Of a stretch of 64,000 nt of DNA, positions 46,215-55,197 are shown piece by piece. The notes below the pieces were generated by a model, which ran no database searches, was not told the origin of the DNA, and saw only the letters and a list, made by a program, of their open reading frames with translations. Origin of the DNA: Flavivirga rizhaonensis (GTDB lineage: Bacteria > Bacteroidota > Bacteroidia > Flavobacteriales > Flavobacteriaceae); the NCBI RefSeq assembly GCF_004791695.1, contig NZ_SRSO01000003.1, positions 124,001-188,000 on the forward strand, read 5' to 3'. Made by a program: the position numbers and the translations under genes. Numbering within the stretch: the first letter of the stretch is position 1; each line of letters starts with the position of its first letter.

Positions 46215-47090
46215 ATGCGGAAAAAGGATACTTTTACTGGAGAAAAAATATTAGTTATCCCTAAAAAATCCACTAAAATTTTAAAAAAAAACCAATTTAC
46301 TAAGGATTTATATGTGACTGATATTGGTTTTTTCCCTAATGCAAAATATCACTATAGGGAAAGGAATAAAGATTGTTCTGAATATATTCTTATTTTTTGT
46401 GTAAAAGGATCTGGCTGGATAGAAGTCAATGGAAAACGAGATTTTCTTTTAAAAAACCACTACCATATTATACCTCGTAATACATCTCATAAATATGCTT
46501 CTAACCATGACGACCCTTGGAGTATATATTGGGTACACTTCTCTGGAGAAAACACCAATCATTTTGTCTTACCACAAGATTACCCGCGCATTTTAAATGA
46601 TAACACTAACTCTAAATTAGAAGACAGAATTCATTTATTTGAAGAAATCTACTATACTTTAGAAGAGGGCTTTTCATTAAACAATTTAGAATACAGTAGT
46701 GTACTGATAATTAACTTATTAGGATCGTTAAAATATCTGTCTTTATACAGAAAATCCAGAGAGATATACAAAAAAGATCCCATATCGAAGACCACCGTAT
46801 ACATGAAAGATAATTTAAATAAAAATATTACGGTACATGATCTGGCCGTTCACTGTGGTTTGTCGGTTTCGCATTTCTGTCTACTATTTAAGAAACGAAC
46901 AGACCATTCGCCTATTGAACATTTAACAATTCTTAGAATACAGAAAGCATGTCACTTATTGGATTTTAGTTCTTTAAGAATTAACGAAATTGCAAGAGCA
47001 ATTGGTTATGACGACCCTTATTATTTTACAAGGGTTTTTAAAAATATAATGGGGAAATCTCCATCATCCTACAGACTTAAAAAAGATTAA
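46215..47090 (+). CDS. AraC-family transcriptional regulator with cupin sensor domain
   Basis: 291 residues from the ATG at 46215; an in-frame start at 46146 would add 23 hydrophobic residues unlike the family. The N-terminal AraC-binding cupin (about 35-125) shows YILIFCVKGSGWIEVNGKRD and HIIPRNTSHKYAS, with WSIYWVHFSG. The C-terminal double HTH (about 195-290) has ITVHDLAVHCGLSVSHFCLL and EIARAIGYDDPYYFTRVFKN. Such regulators sense a monosaccharide in the cytoplasm and activate a sugar-use operon. The target is probably the divergent DUF5107 gene and perhaps the enzyme block. The effector is unknown. Confidence 0.92.
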   Translation: MRKKDTFTGEKILVIPKKSTKILKKNQFTKDLYVTDIGFFPNAKYHYRERNKDCSEYILIFCVKGSGWIEVNGKRDFLLKNHYHIIPRNTSHKYASNHDDPWSIYWVHFSGENTNHFVLPQDYPRILNDNTNSKLEDRIHLFEEIYYTLEEGFSLNNLEYSSVLIINLLGSLKYLSLYRKSREIYKKDPISKTTVYMKDNLNKNITVHDLAVHCGLSVSHFCLLFKKRTDHSPIEHLTILRIQKACHLLDFSSLRINEIARAIGYDDPYYFTRVFKNIMGKSPSSYRLKKD

Positions 47091-47272
47091 ATTTTAAACC
47101 AATAAGATCCCAACCGTAAATACTTTTATTCGTAGTGCTTTGATTTTTTCTACTGTTATTATTGAGAGTATTCAATCTAATATAGGTGAGATATTGATCT
47201 TTTATGTAAAATCATGTAACAAATTGGTTGGCTTTTCGTTCTAATAGTCAGTCAATCAAAATAAATCGCACC

Positions 47273-48373
47273 ATGTTAAAGCAATTTTTTATTATCTGCT
47301 CGGGCTCTGATACCGATATTTTAGACAAATGTTCTACAGGGGAACAAAATAAATATGCAGGTATAGGCGCTACTGTTTTTTTTACTGCAATTATGGCCTT
47401 TATAGCAGCTAGTTATGCTCTTTATACTGTCTTCGACAACCTCTTTATCGCTATTGCCTTTGGTTTCATTTGGGGTTTGCTTATTTTTAATTTAGACAGA
47501 TATATCGTTTCTACTATTAAAAAAACAGGAAGTATAACAGATGAACTTATACAAGCATCTCCTAGAATAATATTAGCTGTTATTATTGCCATTGTTATTT
47601 CTAAACCACTTGAATTGAAAATTTTTGAAAAAGAAATCAATCAGGTATTATTAGAACAAAAGAATGAACTAACCTTAGCAAATAAAAATCAAATTGCCGA
47701 ACAATTCACACCTACCATTGAGAGCTTAAATAACAACATTACAGCTTTACGACAACAAATAAACACCAAAGAAACCGAAGTAAACGCACTATACGATACT
47801 TACATAGCTGAAGCAGAGGGAACTGCAGGAACTAAATTATTAGGAAAAGGCCCAGTATATAAAGAGAAAAGAGAAAAGCATGATGCCTTGTTAGCAGAAT
47901 TGCAACAACTAAAAGCTGAAAATAAAGCCAAAATCACTGCTGCAGAAACTCAAATTGCAACGCTTAAAGGTGATTATGAAACTCAAATTGTGTCTACACA
48001 ACCCATTATCAATAATTTTGATGGCTTAATGGCCCGTGTAAACGCATTGGGAAAGTTACCTTGGCTACCTTCCTTTTTTATATTCTTGTTGTTCTTAGCA
48101 ATCGAAACGTCTCCTATTTTAGCAAAGCTATTATCTCCTAAAAGCGCCTATGATTTTAGATTAGAAGATCAGGAAACTGCTATTAAAACTAATGTCCTTC
48201 AAAACAAAAACCAAAGAGAGGCTTTATTAAAAACTGATCATGCTATAAACGATCGTATTTATAATGACATAGAAAAAGAAGACGAATTATACACCTACAA
48301 GCGCAAAAAAGTGAGAGAACTAATGCAGCTTCAAGCGGATGCTTTTTTCAAACATCAAAAAAACGCCTTCTGA
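47273..48373 (+). CDS. DUF4407 membrane protein
   Basis: 366 residues from ATG 47273 (a TTG 45 bases upstream is less likely). Two adjacent hydrophobic helices (YAGIGATVFFTAIMAFIAAS then FIAIAFGFIWGLLIFNL-type), a third (IILAVIIAIVISKP) and a fourth (WLPSFFIFLLFLAIETSPIL) surround a long helical, probably coiled-coil, segment at about 120-255. The motifs NLDRYIVST and ETSPILAKL are typical of DUF4407. Function is unknown. It converges on the STAS gene with two bases between the stops. Confidence 0.85.
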   Translation: MLKQFFIICSGSDTDILDKCSTGEQNKYAGIGATVFFTAIMAFIAASYALYTVFDNLFIAIAFGFIWGLLIFNLDRYIVSTIKKTGSITDELIQASPRIILAVIIAIVISKPLELKIFEKEINQVLLEQKNELTLANKNQIAEQFTPTIESLNNNITALRQQINTKETEVNALYDTYIAEAEGTAGTKLLGKGPVYKEKREKHDALLAELQQLKAENKAKITAAETQIATLKGDYETQIVSTQPIINNFDGLMARVNALGKLPWLPSFFIFLLFLAIETSPILAKLLSPKSAYDFRLEDQETAIKTNVLQNKNQREALLKTDHAINDRIYNDIEKEDELYTYKRKKVRELMQLQADAFFKHQKNAF

Positions 48374-48389
48374 TTCTACGCAGCGTTTT
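48357..48389 (-). terminator. Terminator at the convergent DUF4407/STAS ends
   Basis: A 7-bp stem (aaaacgc 48360-48366 with gcgtttt 48383-48389) encloses both stop codons. On the minus strand it is followed by a T-tract, so it best ends the STAS transcript. Confidence 0.4.
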
Positions 48390-48654
48390 CCGCTTTGAAA
48401 TGATTATATAAGTCTTTACAACCTAGACCAATAATCGATAAGTTTTTATTTTTTTGAATGGCTTCATTATGAAGTGCTGCAAAAGCTTTAACGCCATAAC
48501 GATCCATACTTTCAACATCTTGGATACTAATGGTAAGATTATTTACCCTTTCAAAAATATTATTAAATTCATTTTGAAACACCTCTAAATTATTTCTATT
48601 TAGAATGCCTTTAATTTTGAAAAAATTGTTGCAGTTTGAAATTGTTAAATCCAT
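48376..48654 (-). CDS. STAS-domain protein
   Basis: 92 residues from the ATG 48652-48654. A longer frame to 48723 adds 23 residues without domain character, so the shorter start is chosen. The strand-helix pattern NFFKIKGILNRNNLEVFQNE, then LTISIQDVESMDRYGVKAFA and LSIIGLGCKDLYNHF, fits STAS (anti-sigma antagonist-like). The conserved phosphorylated Ser position reads MDRYG, without Ser at the usual place, so switching by phosphorylation is uncertain. No kinase or phosphatase partner is nearby. Confidence 0.75.
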   Translation of the reverse strand: MDLTISNCNNFFKIKGILNRNNLEVFQNEFNNIFERVNNLTISIQDVESMDRYGVKAFAALHNEAIQKNKNLSIIGLGCKDLYNHFKAENAA

Positions 48655-48878
48655 AATTATAAATTTTTTAAATTGTTGAATGACAGACTTGAGGGGAAGA
48701 CTAATCAACTGATAACGAATCAAAAGTATAAAAACTGAAAATTAAAATATCATTTTTTCGATCAACCGGTTTCAACCTTAGATAAAAAAATTTTCTGTGT
48801 CAATTTTATCGACAAGTAGCTATTAATTTCAAGATTTCGTTACTTTTACCCTTATAAAAACGCTTTAATTGATCAATA

Positions 48879-49310
48879 ATGAAAAAATTAGTATTATTAT
48901 TTTGTTTAGTTTCTATTTTTAATGGCTATTCTCAAACTTCTGAAGAGAAAGACAAAAAGGCCATCCTTAAAGTATTGAAAAAACAACGCATTGCATGGTC
49001 TGATAATAATATTGAAGAGTTCATGGAAAGTTATTGGAAAAGTGATTCTCTTAAATTTTATGGAAGTAATGGTGTAACTCACGGTTGGGAAAACACTTTA
49101 GATAGATACAAAAGGGCTTATCCTACAGAAGATCATACAGGGAAATTAAACTTTAAAATAAATGCTATCACTAAAATAGCTGAAGGTGCTTATTATGTTA
49201 TGGGTGAATATCATTTAAAACGTGAAGTTGGAAACGCTGATGGTATTTTCATGGTTATCTTTAAAAAAATTGACGGTAAGTGGAAAATTATTGCCGACAC
49301 ATCCAGCTAA
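48879..49310 (+). CDS. Secreted NTF2/SnoaL-like (DUF4440-type) protein
   Basis: The 143-residue protein has a signal peptide (MKKLVLLFCLVSIFNGYSQ). A single cone-shaped NTF2-like domain follows: a helix with KDKKAILKVLKKQRIAWSDN, NNIEEFMESYWKSDSLKFYG, and final strands GIFMVIFKKIDGKWKIIADT. The family binds small hydrophobic ligands or acts as a small enzyme; no specific function can be given. It is 3 bases upstream of the GNAT gene, so the two share a transcript. Confidence 0.82.
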   Translation: MKKLVLLFCLVSIFNGYSQTSEEKDKKAILKVLKKQRIAWSDNNIEEFMESYWKSDSLKFYGSNGVTHGWENTLDRYKRAYPTEDHTGKLNFKINAITKIAEGAYYVMGEYHLKREVGNADGIFMVIFKKIDGKWKIIADTSS

Positions 49311-49313
49311 ACG

Positions 49314-49790
49314 ATGTCTGTAATTATAAGAAAAGCTACATTAAATGATCTACCTCTTTTATTAGAATTTGAGCAAGGGATTATTGTTTCAGAACGCCCT
49401 TTTGACCCTACAATAAAAGATGGAGGTATTTATTATTATGATATAAATGAATTAATAACAAGCCCGAATTCTGAAGTTTTTGTAGCAGAATCTAATGGAG
49501 ATATTATTGCTTCTGGGTATGCCGAAATTAAAACGGATAGGCATTATTTAAAACATGTTTATCAGGGGTACTTAGGTTTTATGTTTGTTTCTGAAACACA
49601 TAGGGGCAAAGGATTAAACAAAATGATTATTGATACCTTATTAGAGTGGTGCAAAGCACGAAATATTTATGAAATTAGGCTAGATGTTTATGAAGATAAC
49701 GCTCCCGCTATTAAAGCCTATGAAAAAGCAGGATTCAAAAAACATATGATTAATATGCGTCTGGATATCGAAAATTTAGATCTAGAGTAG
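49314..49790 (+). CDS. GNAT-family N-acetyltransferase
   Basis: The 158-residue protein has one GNAT domain. The acetyl-CoA pyrophosphate loop is visible as SETHRGKGLNKMIIDTLLEW, with the R-G-K-G core, and the C-terminal strand-helix motif as YEDNAPAIKAYEKAGFKKHM. Substrate unknown. It follows the NTF2-like gene by 3 bases. Confidence 0.93.
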   Translation: MSVIIRKATLNDLPLLLEFEQGIIVSERPFDPTIKDGGIYYYDINELITSPNSEVFVAESNGDIIASGYAEIKTDRHYLKHVYQGYLGFMFVSETHRGKGLNKMIIDTLLEWCKARNIYEIRLDVYEDNAPAIKAYEKAGFKKHMINMRLDIENLDLE

Positions 49791-49873
49791 AGATCCCTTC
49801 TTTAGAATTAATACTTTATAGCTTATGCTATTGATTCGGTCTACAATATTTAGACACAAATTACAACCCTCTA

Positions 49874-50452
49874 TTAAAGTTTCTTTACGTATTTGGTAAT
49901 AATTACTATTTGTTGCGCCCCCACTTTGCCTTCAATAAATTCTGCATTCTCACGATCTAAACGAATATTTCTAACGGCGGTACCTTGTTTTGCTACCATA
50001 CTAGATCCTTTAACTTTTAAATCTTTTACTAACACCACGGAGTCTCCAGATTCTAAAATAACACCATTTACATCTCTATGAATGACCTTGTTTGCTGCAT
50101 CTTCATGCTCTCCAGTTACTCTTGCCAAGGCTAAAGCCTCATCATCCAAGTACATCATATCTAACAAATCTTGTGGCCATCCTTCATGACGCAATCTTTG
50201 AAGCATTCTCCATGCCATTATTTGCACAGCAACATGCTCACTCCACATACTATCGTTTAAACACCTCCAATGGTTGACATCCATATCTGTCTGGCCTTCA
50301 ATTTGATCTAAACAGGTTTTACAAACCAGGATATCGTTAGCCACGTTTTCATTTAACGATGGTGGGATAGTATATTGCTTTAAGTCTTCCGTAGAAGTAC
50401 ATAACTCGCAGGCATTGTTGCTTCTTTCCTGTAATGTTTGTAATACACTCAT
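49874..50452 (-). CDS. PhnA-domain zinc-ribbon protein
   Basis: The 192-residue protein has an N-terminal zinc-ribbon-like pair of Cys motifs (CELCTSTEDL and CKTCLDQIEGQ) and a C-terminal PhnA (SH3-like) domain with VNGVILESGDSVVLVKDLKV and KGSSMVAKQGTAVRNIRL, ending in IVIITKYVKKL. Despite the name, a role in phosphonate metabolism is not established for this family and no phn genes are nearby. Monocistronic. Confidence 0.88.
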   Translation of the reverse strand: MSVLQTLQERSNNACELCTSTEDLKQYTIPPSLNENVANDILVCKTCLDQIEGQTDMDVNHWRCLNDSMWSEHVAVQIMAWRMLQRLRHEGWPQDLLDMMYLDDEALALARVTGEHEDAANKVIHRDVNGVILESGDSVVLVKDLKVKGSSMVAKQGTAVRNIRLDRENAEFIEGKVGAQQIVIITKYVKKL

Positions 50453-50522
50453 GCTTTACTTTTAGTTTTTGCAATAATACGTTTTAATAAAAGGTTCTAC
50501 AAATTAGGAGTGTCCATAAACA

Positions 50523-50665
50523 AAAAAGGGATCTAAAAGTCTTATGCTATCATTGTGAGACTTTGCAAAAGTCGTAATAATCTGTTCAATCTTAGGTTCA
50601 ATTCAAAGATTACCACGTCGATTTTCTCCTCGTAATGACGAGCCATTTTTTTTAGATCCCTTTTT
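50523..50665. repeat. 143-bp foldback repeat with perfect 16-bp ends
   Basis: aaaaagggatctaaaa (50523-50538) and its exact complement (50650-50665) border an interior holding fragments of the family-B type repeat (gtcgattttctcctcgtaatg). It lies 17 bases after the stop of the minus-strand gene 50683-51513 and may also act as its terminator. Confidence 0.65.
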
Positions 50666-50682
50666 AATATTACTTATAAAAA

Positions 50683-51513
50683 CTATTTAGAAAGACCGTG
50701 TACCCATGTGTATAAATAGTCTCCATGTACACCAGTAAAATAGTTTCTCCAAGCTTTTCCTTTGGTCTTTCTGACTTCTTCATCAGGAAATGCTTCCTTC
50801 ATAAGCTCCTCATTTCTATCATACATTTTATCTAAATCTGCCATGGAATCTAAGAAGAATGCTTCCAGATACTCTGTTCTGTCTGAGCCCCAAGCATGAA
50901 CATGCGGATAATATGCTTTTATATGTTCATTTTTATTAATTATGGCATCAAACCCTTCCTTTTTTAACGCCATAAACTCTTTTTGCGTACCATCTTCTGG
51001 AAATGAAAAATGATTTTTCCTTACGTAAGTAACCATATCCTTGGTTGGTTTTTCAGCCATAAACTTAGCACCAGGCATCGTTGCATAAATTTCGTCAGAA
51101 TGCTCATCTGCATAATATGCCATCCGCTTTTTCATAAACGCTTTTCTAGCTGCTTCATCTGGCCATGCTTCTTTAATTAATTCAGTATTTCTGTCACCGA
51201 ATTTCCCCATGTCTTCCCACGAGGCAAATGTTTGCACATAAACTAGTTCCGTGTTGTCTGCGGTAAATAAATGCAAGTAAGTAGATGATCCCATGATGAA
51301 TTCATTTTTCATGGTTACTTTGTCTAAAAATTCTTTTTCAATGGCTTTCCATGTTTCCATATCAAAATCTTCCATATCCATGTTCCAATGCATGGTCGTT
51401 ACGGCTATAAATTCAGGACGTTTTGGAGCTTCTTCTTGAGCAAAAAGAATGGCTGGACTTAACAATAATAATACTGTTAAAACAGCTGTAAAAATTTGGT
51501 TGGTTGTTTTCAT
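50683..51513 (-). CDS. Secreted protein with two dimeric alpha/beta-barrel-like repeats
   Basis: The 276-residue protein has a signal peptide (cleavage after ILFAQ, about 26). Two similar halves are visible. Both have a helix with K-E-F, and they end in MGKFGDRNTELIKEAWPDEA-type and LDKMYDRNEELMKEAFPDEE segments. This suggests an internal duplication of a ferredoxin-like barrel fold. I do not recognise a function. Confidence 0.75.
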   Translation of the reverse strand: MKTTNQIFTAVLTVLLLLSPAILFAQEEAPKRPEFIAVTTMHWNMDMEDFDMETWKAIEKEFLDKVTMKNEFIMGSSTYLHLFTADNTELVYVQTFASWEDMGKFGDRNTELIKEAWPDEAARKAFMKKRMAYYADEHSDEIYATMPGAKFMAEKPTKDMVTYVRKNHFSFPEDGTQKEFMALKKEGFDAIINKNEHIKAYYPHVHAWGSDRTEYLEAFFLDSMADLDKMYDRNEELMKEAFPDEEVRKTKGKAWRNYFTGVHGDYLYTWVHGLSK

Positions 51514-51689
51514 AATCTGTTAAAAATTTAAAGTTAATATATTTGAATTAGTCAATACAACTTTAAGATTATGGAGCTAAAATGGATTAGGGCAACCTAT
51601 AAATTTGTGCGTTATTAATAGATAAAATGGAGATCGAGAGTATCTAAATATACAACAAAAAAGATACACTTCTAATAATTAGCTATTTT

Positions 51690-52058
51690 TCACATGCCTA
51701 GCAAGCTATCTCTCATCTTTTTTGTCATCCCTTTGACTACCATATCATAAGAATGGTCTATAAGATGACATACTAATTTAGGTTGTAACTCACCCTCATG
51801 AAGGTATAGGGTATTCCAATGTTTTTTACTCATATGAAAACCTGGACGAATACTATTATTTTCGGCGCGAAGTTCTTCGGAATATTCTGGATCTGCCTTT
51901 AAATTTATAGATGCTTCACCAGATTCCCAACGTTTTAATGAAGTTAACACGAACATTTTCCCTAGTACTTTAAAAACAAGTGTTTCTTCATCAAAGGGAA
52001 ACTCTTCTGTCGTGCCTTTTTTACTTAAACAATATTCGCGTAATTGATCTATATGCAT
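51690..52058 (-). CDS. MmcQ/YjbR-family protein
   Basis: The 122-residue protein shows MHIDQLREYCLSKKGTTEEF at the start, the KVLGKMFVLTSL strand, and HMSKKHWNTLYLHEGELQPK near the end. These are the standard blocks of the MmcQ/YjbR (CyaY-like fold) family. Presumed DNA-binding; function unclear. Monocistronic. Confidence 0.92.
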   Translation of the reverse strand: MHIDQLREYCLSKKGTTEEFPFDEETLVFKVLGKMFVLTSLKRWESGEASINLKADPEYSEELRAENNSIRPGFHMSKKHWNTLYLHEGELQPKLVCHLIDHSYDMVVKGMTKKMRDSLLGM

Positions 52059-52278
52059 TTTTTATTTTTTCTATCTTTCAATAAAGAATTTCTTGAAACG
52101 AACTATCCTCGCAGAGCCATAGAGGTATTTCGCTCGCTTCATACCCAATCAAGTTGAGCACAGTCAAAAAGCTCAGGATAAACTACAATAAATATTTTCT
52201 TCATCGAAACTATTGGGTTGTTAATAGATTCCTGCTTTTGCAGGAATGATAAGCTACAGCCTATTCAGGCCTCGGTCA
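52059..52278. other. Intergenic stretch with dispersed-repeat fragments
   Basis: Contains attcctgcttttgcaggaat (an inverted repeat near 52,220) and the segment tcaagttgagcacagtc, both of a kind found as dispersed repeats in this group. No gene. Confidence 0.4.
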
Positions 52279-52887
52279 TTACTGAAGTTTTTTAACAGGT
52301 TTCTCTTCAATTTTTAATGCTGAATAGTCTAATTTCCAACCTATTGTTTCTACTATTGTTTCCATAAGCAAAATAGTTTCTAATGCTTCTTTTTGAGCTA
52401 TCTGAATAAGACCACTTTCTGGAATTTTATCTTCGATATGTAATTTGGCTTCGTTATGCAGATCGGTTAAATCTGTCGCTTCAAATTTATTAAATAAACC
52501 ATCCGATTTATCATAATAATTTAAATTGGTTTCTATTGATAACACTTCTGGCTGTGGAAAGTGTTGTAATAAAATTTTCTTTTTATTATTATCTGCTACC
52601 AATTCAATTTTTGATAAATCATAGCCAACATAGGCTTTTGCATTTACAACTACCAGAGCTTTCTTTTTACTGGAAATCAATTTTAAAAAGCGCTCTTTAA
52701 CATCTTCATAATGATATATCTCTGCAAAATCACCTTCAACCGTTATAAATTTACAAACTGTTTTTATTTTATTTAAGAGTAATACCGATTGAGATTTTAC
52801 TAATTGTTTTTTCTTAAATGACTTAAAGTAAGTAACAATTCCTAAAGTAATTAAAACGCCTATTATAATTCCTAAAAATGCTTCCAT
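52279..52887 (-). CDS. DUF4230 membrane-anchored protein
   Basis: The 202-residue protein has an N-terminal membrane helix (about 3-22, LGIIIGVLITLGIVTYF) and a DUF4230 domain with KKKALVVVNAKAYVGYDLSK and IQIAQKEALETILLMETIVE. Function unknown. It is 28 bases downstream of the cyclase gene and probably co-transcribed. Confidence 0.9.
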   Translation of the reverse strand: MEAFLGIIIGVLITLGIVTYFKSFKKKQLVKSQSVLLLNKIKTVCKFITVEGDFAEIYHYEDVKERFLKLISSKKKALVVVNAKAYVGYDLSKIELVADNNKKKILLQHFPQPEVLSIETNLNYYDKSDGLFNKFEATDLTDLHNEAKLHIEDKIPESGLIQIAQKEALETILLMETIVETIGWKLDYSALKIEEKPVKKLQ

Positions 52888-52915
52888 AAATATTGTTTGC
52901 CTATAAGTCCTATGT

Positions 52916-53665
52916 TTAGCTCATAATTTTATACAAAATGGGTTTACTAGGGGATGCATCATTTTCAAACGGTGCTATATGAAGGTTTAAAAAATACATC
53001 CCATCTTCAACAATGTTTGGCACAAAAATGAATTCTGTTATTGTTGCATCCAGCCTTATTTTACCTTTGGTATTCCAGAAGGCATTGTGAGCCAATAGCG
53101 TACATTCATCCTTCTCTTTATCTACACTAGGCATATCTATCAATAAATGTTTAACGTCTTTTTCACACAAATAAATAGCTGCATCTTCTAATAAATAAGG
53201 TGGGTTTGTATGCGAATATTGAGCTGTTAGTTTCTCTTTGGTGTTAGGAATCGTTCTTATGATAATAGCATCTCTTTTTTTACTTCCAATGGCAAACCGT
53301 AATTGTTTTTTAGAAATAACAAAGTCATCGTTTAATTTTTCCGGAGCTACGGTTATGACCTCTGCTAAAAAGAAAAATTGCTTTAAATTCTTATTTACCG
53401 AGTGTACTTTTTTAGTAATATGTCCCACGCATTCGGTATGTGTCCCATGGGCATGTGGGTTAAAAGAAATATTATTAAAATTAACACAAGCACCTTCTTC
53501 TACACTAACAACCCGCTCACCATCTTTAGCTGGCTCAATAACAGGTGCATCTATGTACCACGCATTTACATTACTTTTTGATGCCCTGAGTGGTATTGAA
53601 ATATCAATAGGCAATGATAAATCTATTTGAAGTTTTTTTGAGTTATATTGTATTGTTGCAATCAT
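52916..53665 (-). CDS. Cyclase/kynurenine-formamidase-like metal hydrolase
   Basis: The 249-residue protein has the cyclase-family metal-binding segment FNPHAHGTHTECVGHI (H-x-G-T-H) and HLLIDMPSVD with the later AHNAFWN. The nearest characterised relatives hydrolyse N-formylkynurenine or act on cyclic amides, but the substrate cannot be told here. It is first in a two-gene unit with DUF4230. A 160-base MITE-like element lies 82 bases upstream. Confidence 0.85.
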   Translation of the reverse strand: MIATIQYNSKKLQIDLSLPIDISIPLRASKSNVNAWYIDAPVIEPAKDGERVVSVEEGACVNFNNISFNPHAHGTHTECVGHITKKVHSVNKNLKQFFFLAEVITVAPEKLNDDFVISKKQLRFAIGSKKRDAIIIRTIPNTKEKLTAQYSHTNPPYLLEDAAIYLCEKDVKHLLIDMPSVDKEKDECTLLAHNAFWNTKGKIRLDATITEFIFVPNIVEDGMYFLNLHIAPFENDASPSKPILYKIMS

Positions 53666-53746
53666 TTATGCTGAATTTATCTCAGCATCTTTTAATTAAG
53701 ATACTATCTCTTCAAATATAAGTTTTTAATTCTGGATTTTGTTATT

Positions 53747-53906
53747 GAACTCATCTTGCCTTTTTCTATTTCCTAAAAAATGGCTAAAATTCGCCCATGT
53801 TTTGTTGCTTTTTTTATGCTTAGCACTACTATACCTTGCAAACAATGCCTCATCTGAACAAATTTTCTCTCATTTTCGGTTAAAAACAAAAAGTCAAGAT
53901 GAGTTC
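53747..53906. mobile_element. MITE-like 160-bp element, family A copy 2
   Basis: Exactly 160 bases, the same as copy 1 at 32351-32510. The ends are gaactcatcttg(c/a)cttttt with one mismatch between left (53747-53765) and right (53888-53906). The inner right half matches copy 1 in blocks (ttttcggttaaa/ttttcgcttaaa; ctcaaaa/caaaa). It lies between hemW and the cyclase gene. Confidence 0.8.
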
Positions 53907-53920
53907 ATTTAATTAAGACT

Positions 53921-55189
53921 CTAAAACGAATCTAAGATGAATAATTCCGAAGCGATTCCATCAACCAAAAATTTCCCTTTTTGTGTTGTTTTTAATATGT
54001 TTATACGATTTTGATGCGTATCAAAATTACTAGAAATAATAAGTAATCCATTTTTTATATATTTTTCTGATGACGCTTTTAAATGCTGAAAAAAAACTTC
54101 TCCAAACTCTTTTTCTATTTTATTTAACGATACGCCCCAAATGGTTCGTAAGCCAGTCATAATGTACTCATTATACTTATCTTTTTTAGAAAGTGTTTCA
54201 ATTGTATTTGGTAGCACATTATTTTGAATGGATTGTATATACTTAGAATTATTTGACACATTCCAGCTGCGCTGGTTACTATTGAATGAATGCGCAGAAG
54301 GTCCTATCCCTATATAAGGCTTCCCTTGCCAATAGCTAGTATTGTGTTTTGAAAAATAATCAGGTTTTCCAAAATTCGAGATTTCATAATGTACAAAACC
54401 TTCGGCTTTAGTTTTATCAATTAAATGATTAAAATGCTCTAAAGCCAATGTTTCATCAATGGGAAGGTACTTGCCTTTTTTTATAAAACTATCAAGTGCT
54501 GTTTTAGGCTCAACGGTCAGGGCATAACTAGAGATATGGTTAACACCATAACTAAAAGCTATTTCTAGATTCTCATTCCATTTTTCCAAACTCATACTGG
54601 GAATACCGTAAATAAGATCAATAGTTATATTATCAAAATATTGCGTTGCAAGTTGCAAACACTTCTTAGCTTCTTCAGAATTATGAGCGCGATTCATACT
54701 TTTTAAATCATCTTCAAAAAAAGATTGGATACCAATGCTAAGTCGGTTTATTCCAATAGCTCTATAATTTTCAAAAATACGCTCCTCAATGAGGCCTCTC
54801 GACTGCGCTCGAGGTGACACATCGTTATCAATTAAATCATCTGGATTTGCTTCTAATGTGATTTCTGGATTATCAATTACCGAATAGTTTTTATAAACCG
54901 AATCTATTAATACTTGTAACTCATCGTTTGCTAACAAACTTGGAGTACCACCTCCAAAATAGATGGTTTCAATAGTTTTATTATCAAGCTCTCCTTTTCT
55001 GATTTCTAACTCTTTTACTAAAGCCTGAATGAGTTCTTCTTTCTTTTTTAATGATGTAGAAAAATGAAAATCGCAATAAAAACAAGCCTGTTTACAAAAT
55101 GGTATGTGAATGTAGAGAGCCCCTCCCAACCTCCCCAAAGGGGAGGAGTTTTCACTCGCGCTTTTAAATTTTGTTGATTGTTTTTTCAA
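53921..55189 (-). CDS. hemW: HemW-like radical SAM haem chaperone/oxidoreductase
   Basis: The 422-residue protein has the radical-SAM cluster motif IHIPFCKQACFYCDFHFS (CxxxCxxC), YFGGGTPS and EITLEANPDD, then SIGIQSFFEDDLKSMNRAH and YEISNFGKP. These are HemW signatures. There is no ATG at the 5' end: either TTG at 55187-55189 or an internal TTG at 55127-55129 must serve. The sequence SSPLGRLGGA just before the domain is encoded by a repeat (cctccccaaaggggagg). A second in-frame insert, VSPRAQSRGLIEER, splits the conserved ANPDD-to-INRLSIGIQ spacing and comes from another palindromic repeat (cctctcgactgcgctcgagg). Nine bases separate it from ruvC. Confidence 0.92.
   Translation of the reverse strand: MKKQSTKFKSASENSSPLGRLGGALYIHIPFCKQACFYCDFHFSTSLKKKEELIQALVKELEIRKGELDNKTIETIYFGGGTPSLLANDELQVLIDSVYKNYSVIDNPEITLEANPDDLIDNDVSPRAQSRGLIEERIFENYRAIGINRLSIGIQSFFEDDLKSMNRAHNSEEAKKCLQLATQYFDNITIDLIYGIPSMSLEKWNENLEIAFSYGVNHISSYALTVEPKTALDSFIKKGKYLPIDETLALEHFNHLIDKTKAEGFVHYEISNFGKPDYFSKHNTSYWQGKPYIGIGPSAHSFNSNQRSWNVSNNSKYIQSIQNNVLPNTIETLSKKDKYNEYIMTGLRTIWGVSLNKIEKEFGEVFFQHLKASSEKYIKNGLLIISSNFDTHQNRINILKTTQKGKFLVDGIASELFILDSF
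54793..54830. repeat. Palindromic repeat inserted in frame in hemW
   Basis: The plus strand reads ctctcgactgcgctcgag plus gtgacac, a repeat core of the flavobacterial dispersed type. It encodes the extra residues VSPRAQSRG in HemW. Confidence 0.65.
55115..55152. repeat. Palindromic repeat at the 5' end of hemW
   Basis: cccctcccaacctccccaaa and ggggaggag form a palindrome (ctcccc/ggggag). It overlaps the possible TTG start codons and gives the residues SSPLGRLGG. Confidence 0.65.
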
Positions 55190-55197
55190 AAAACGAA

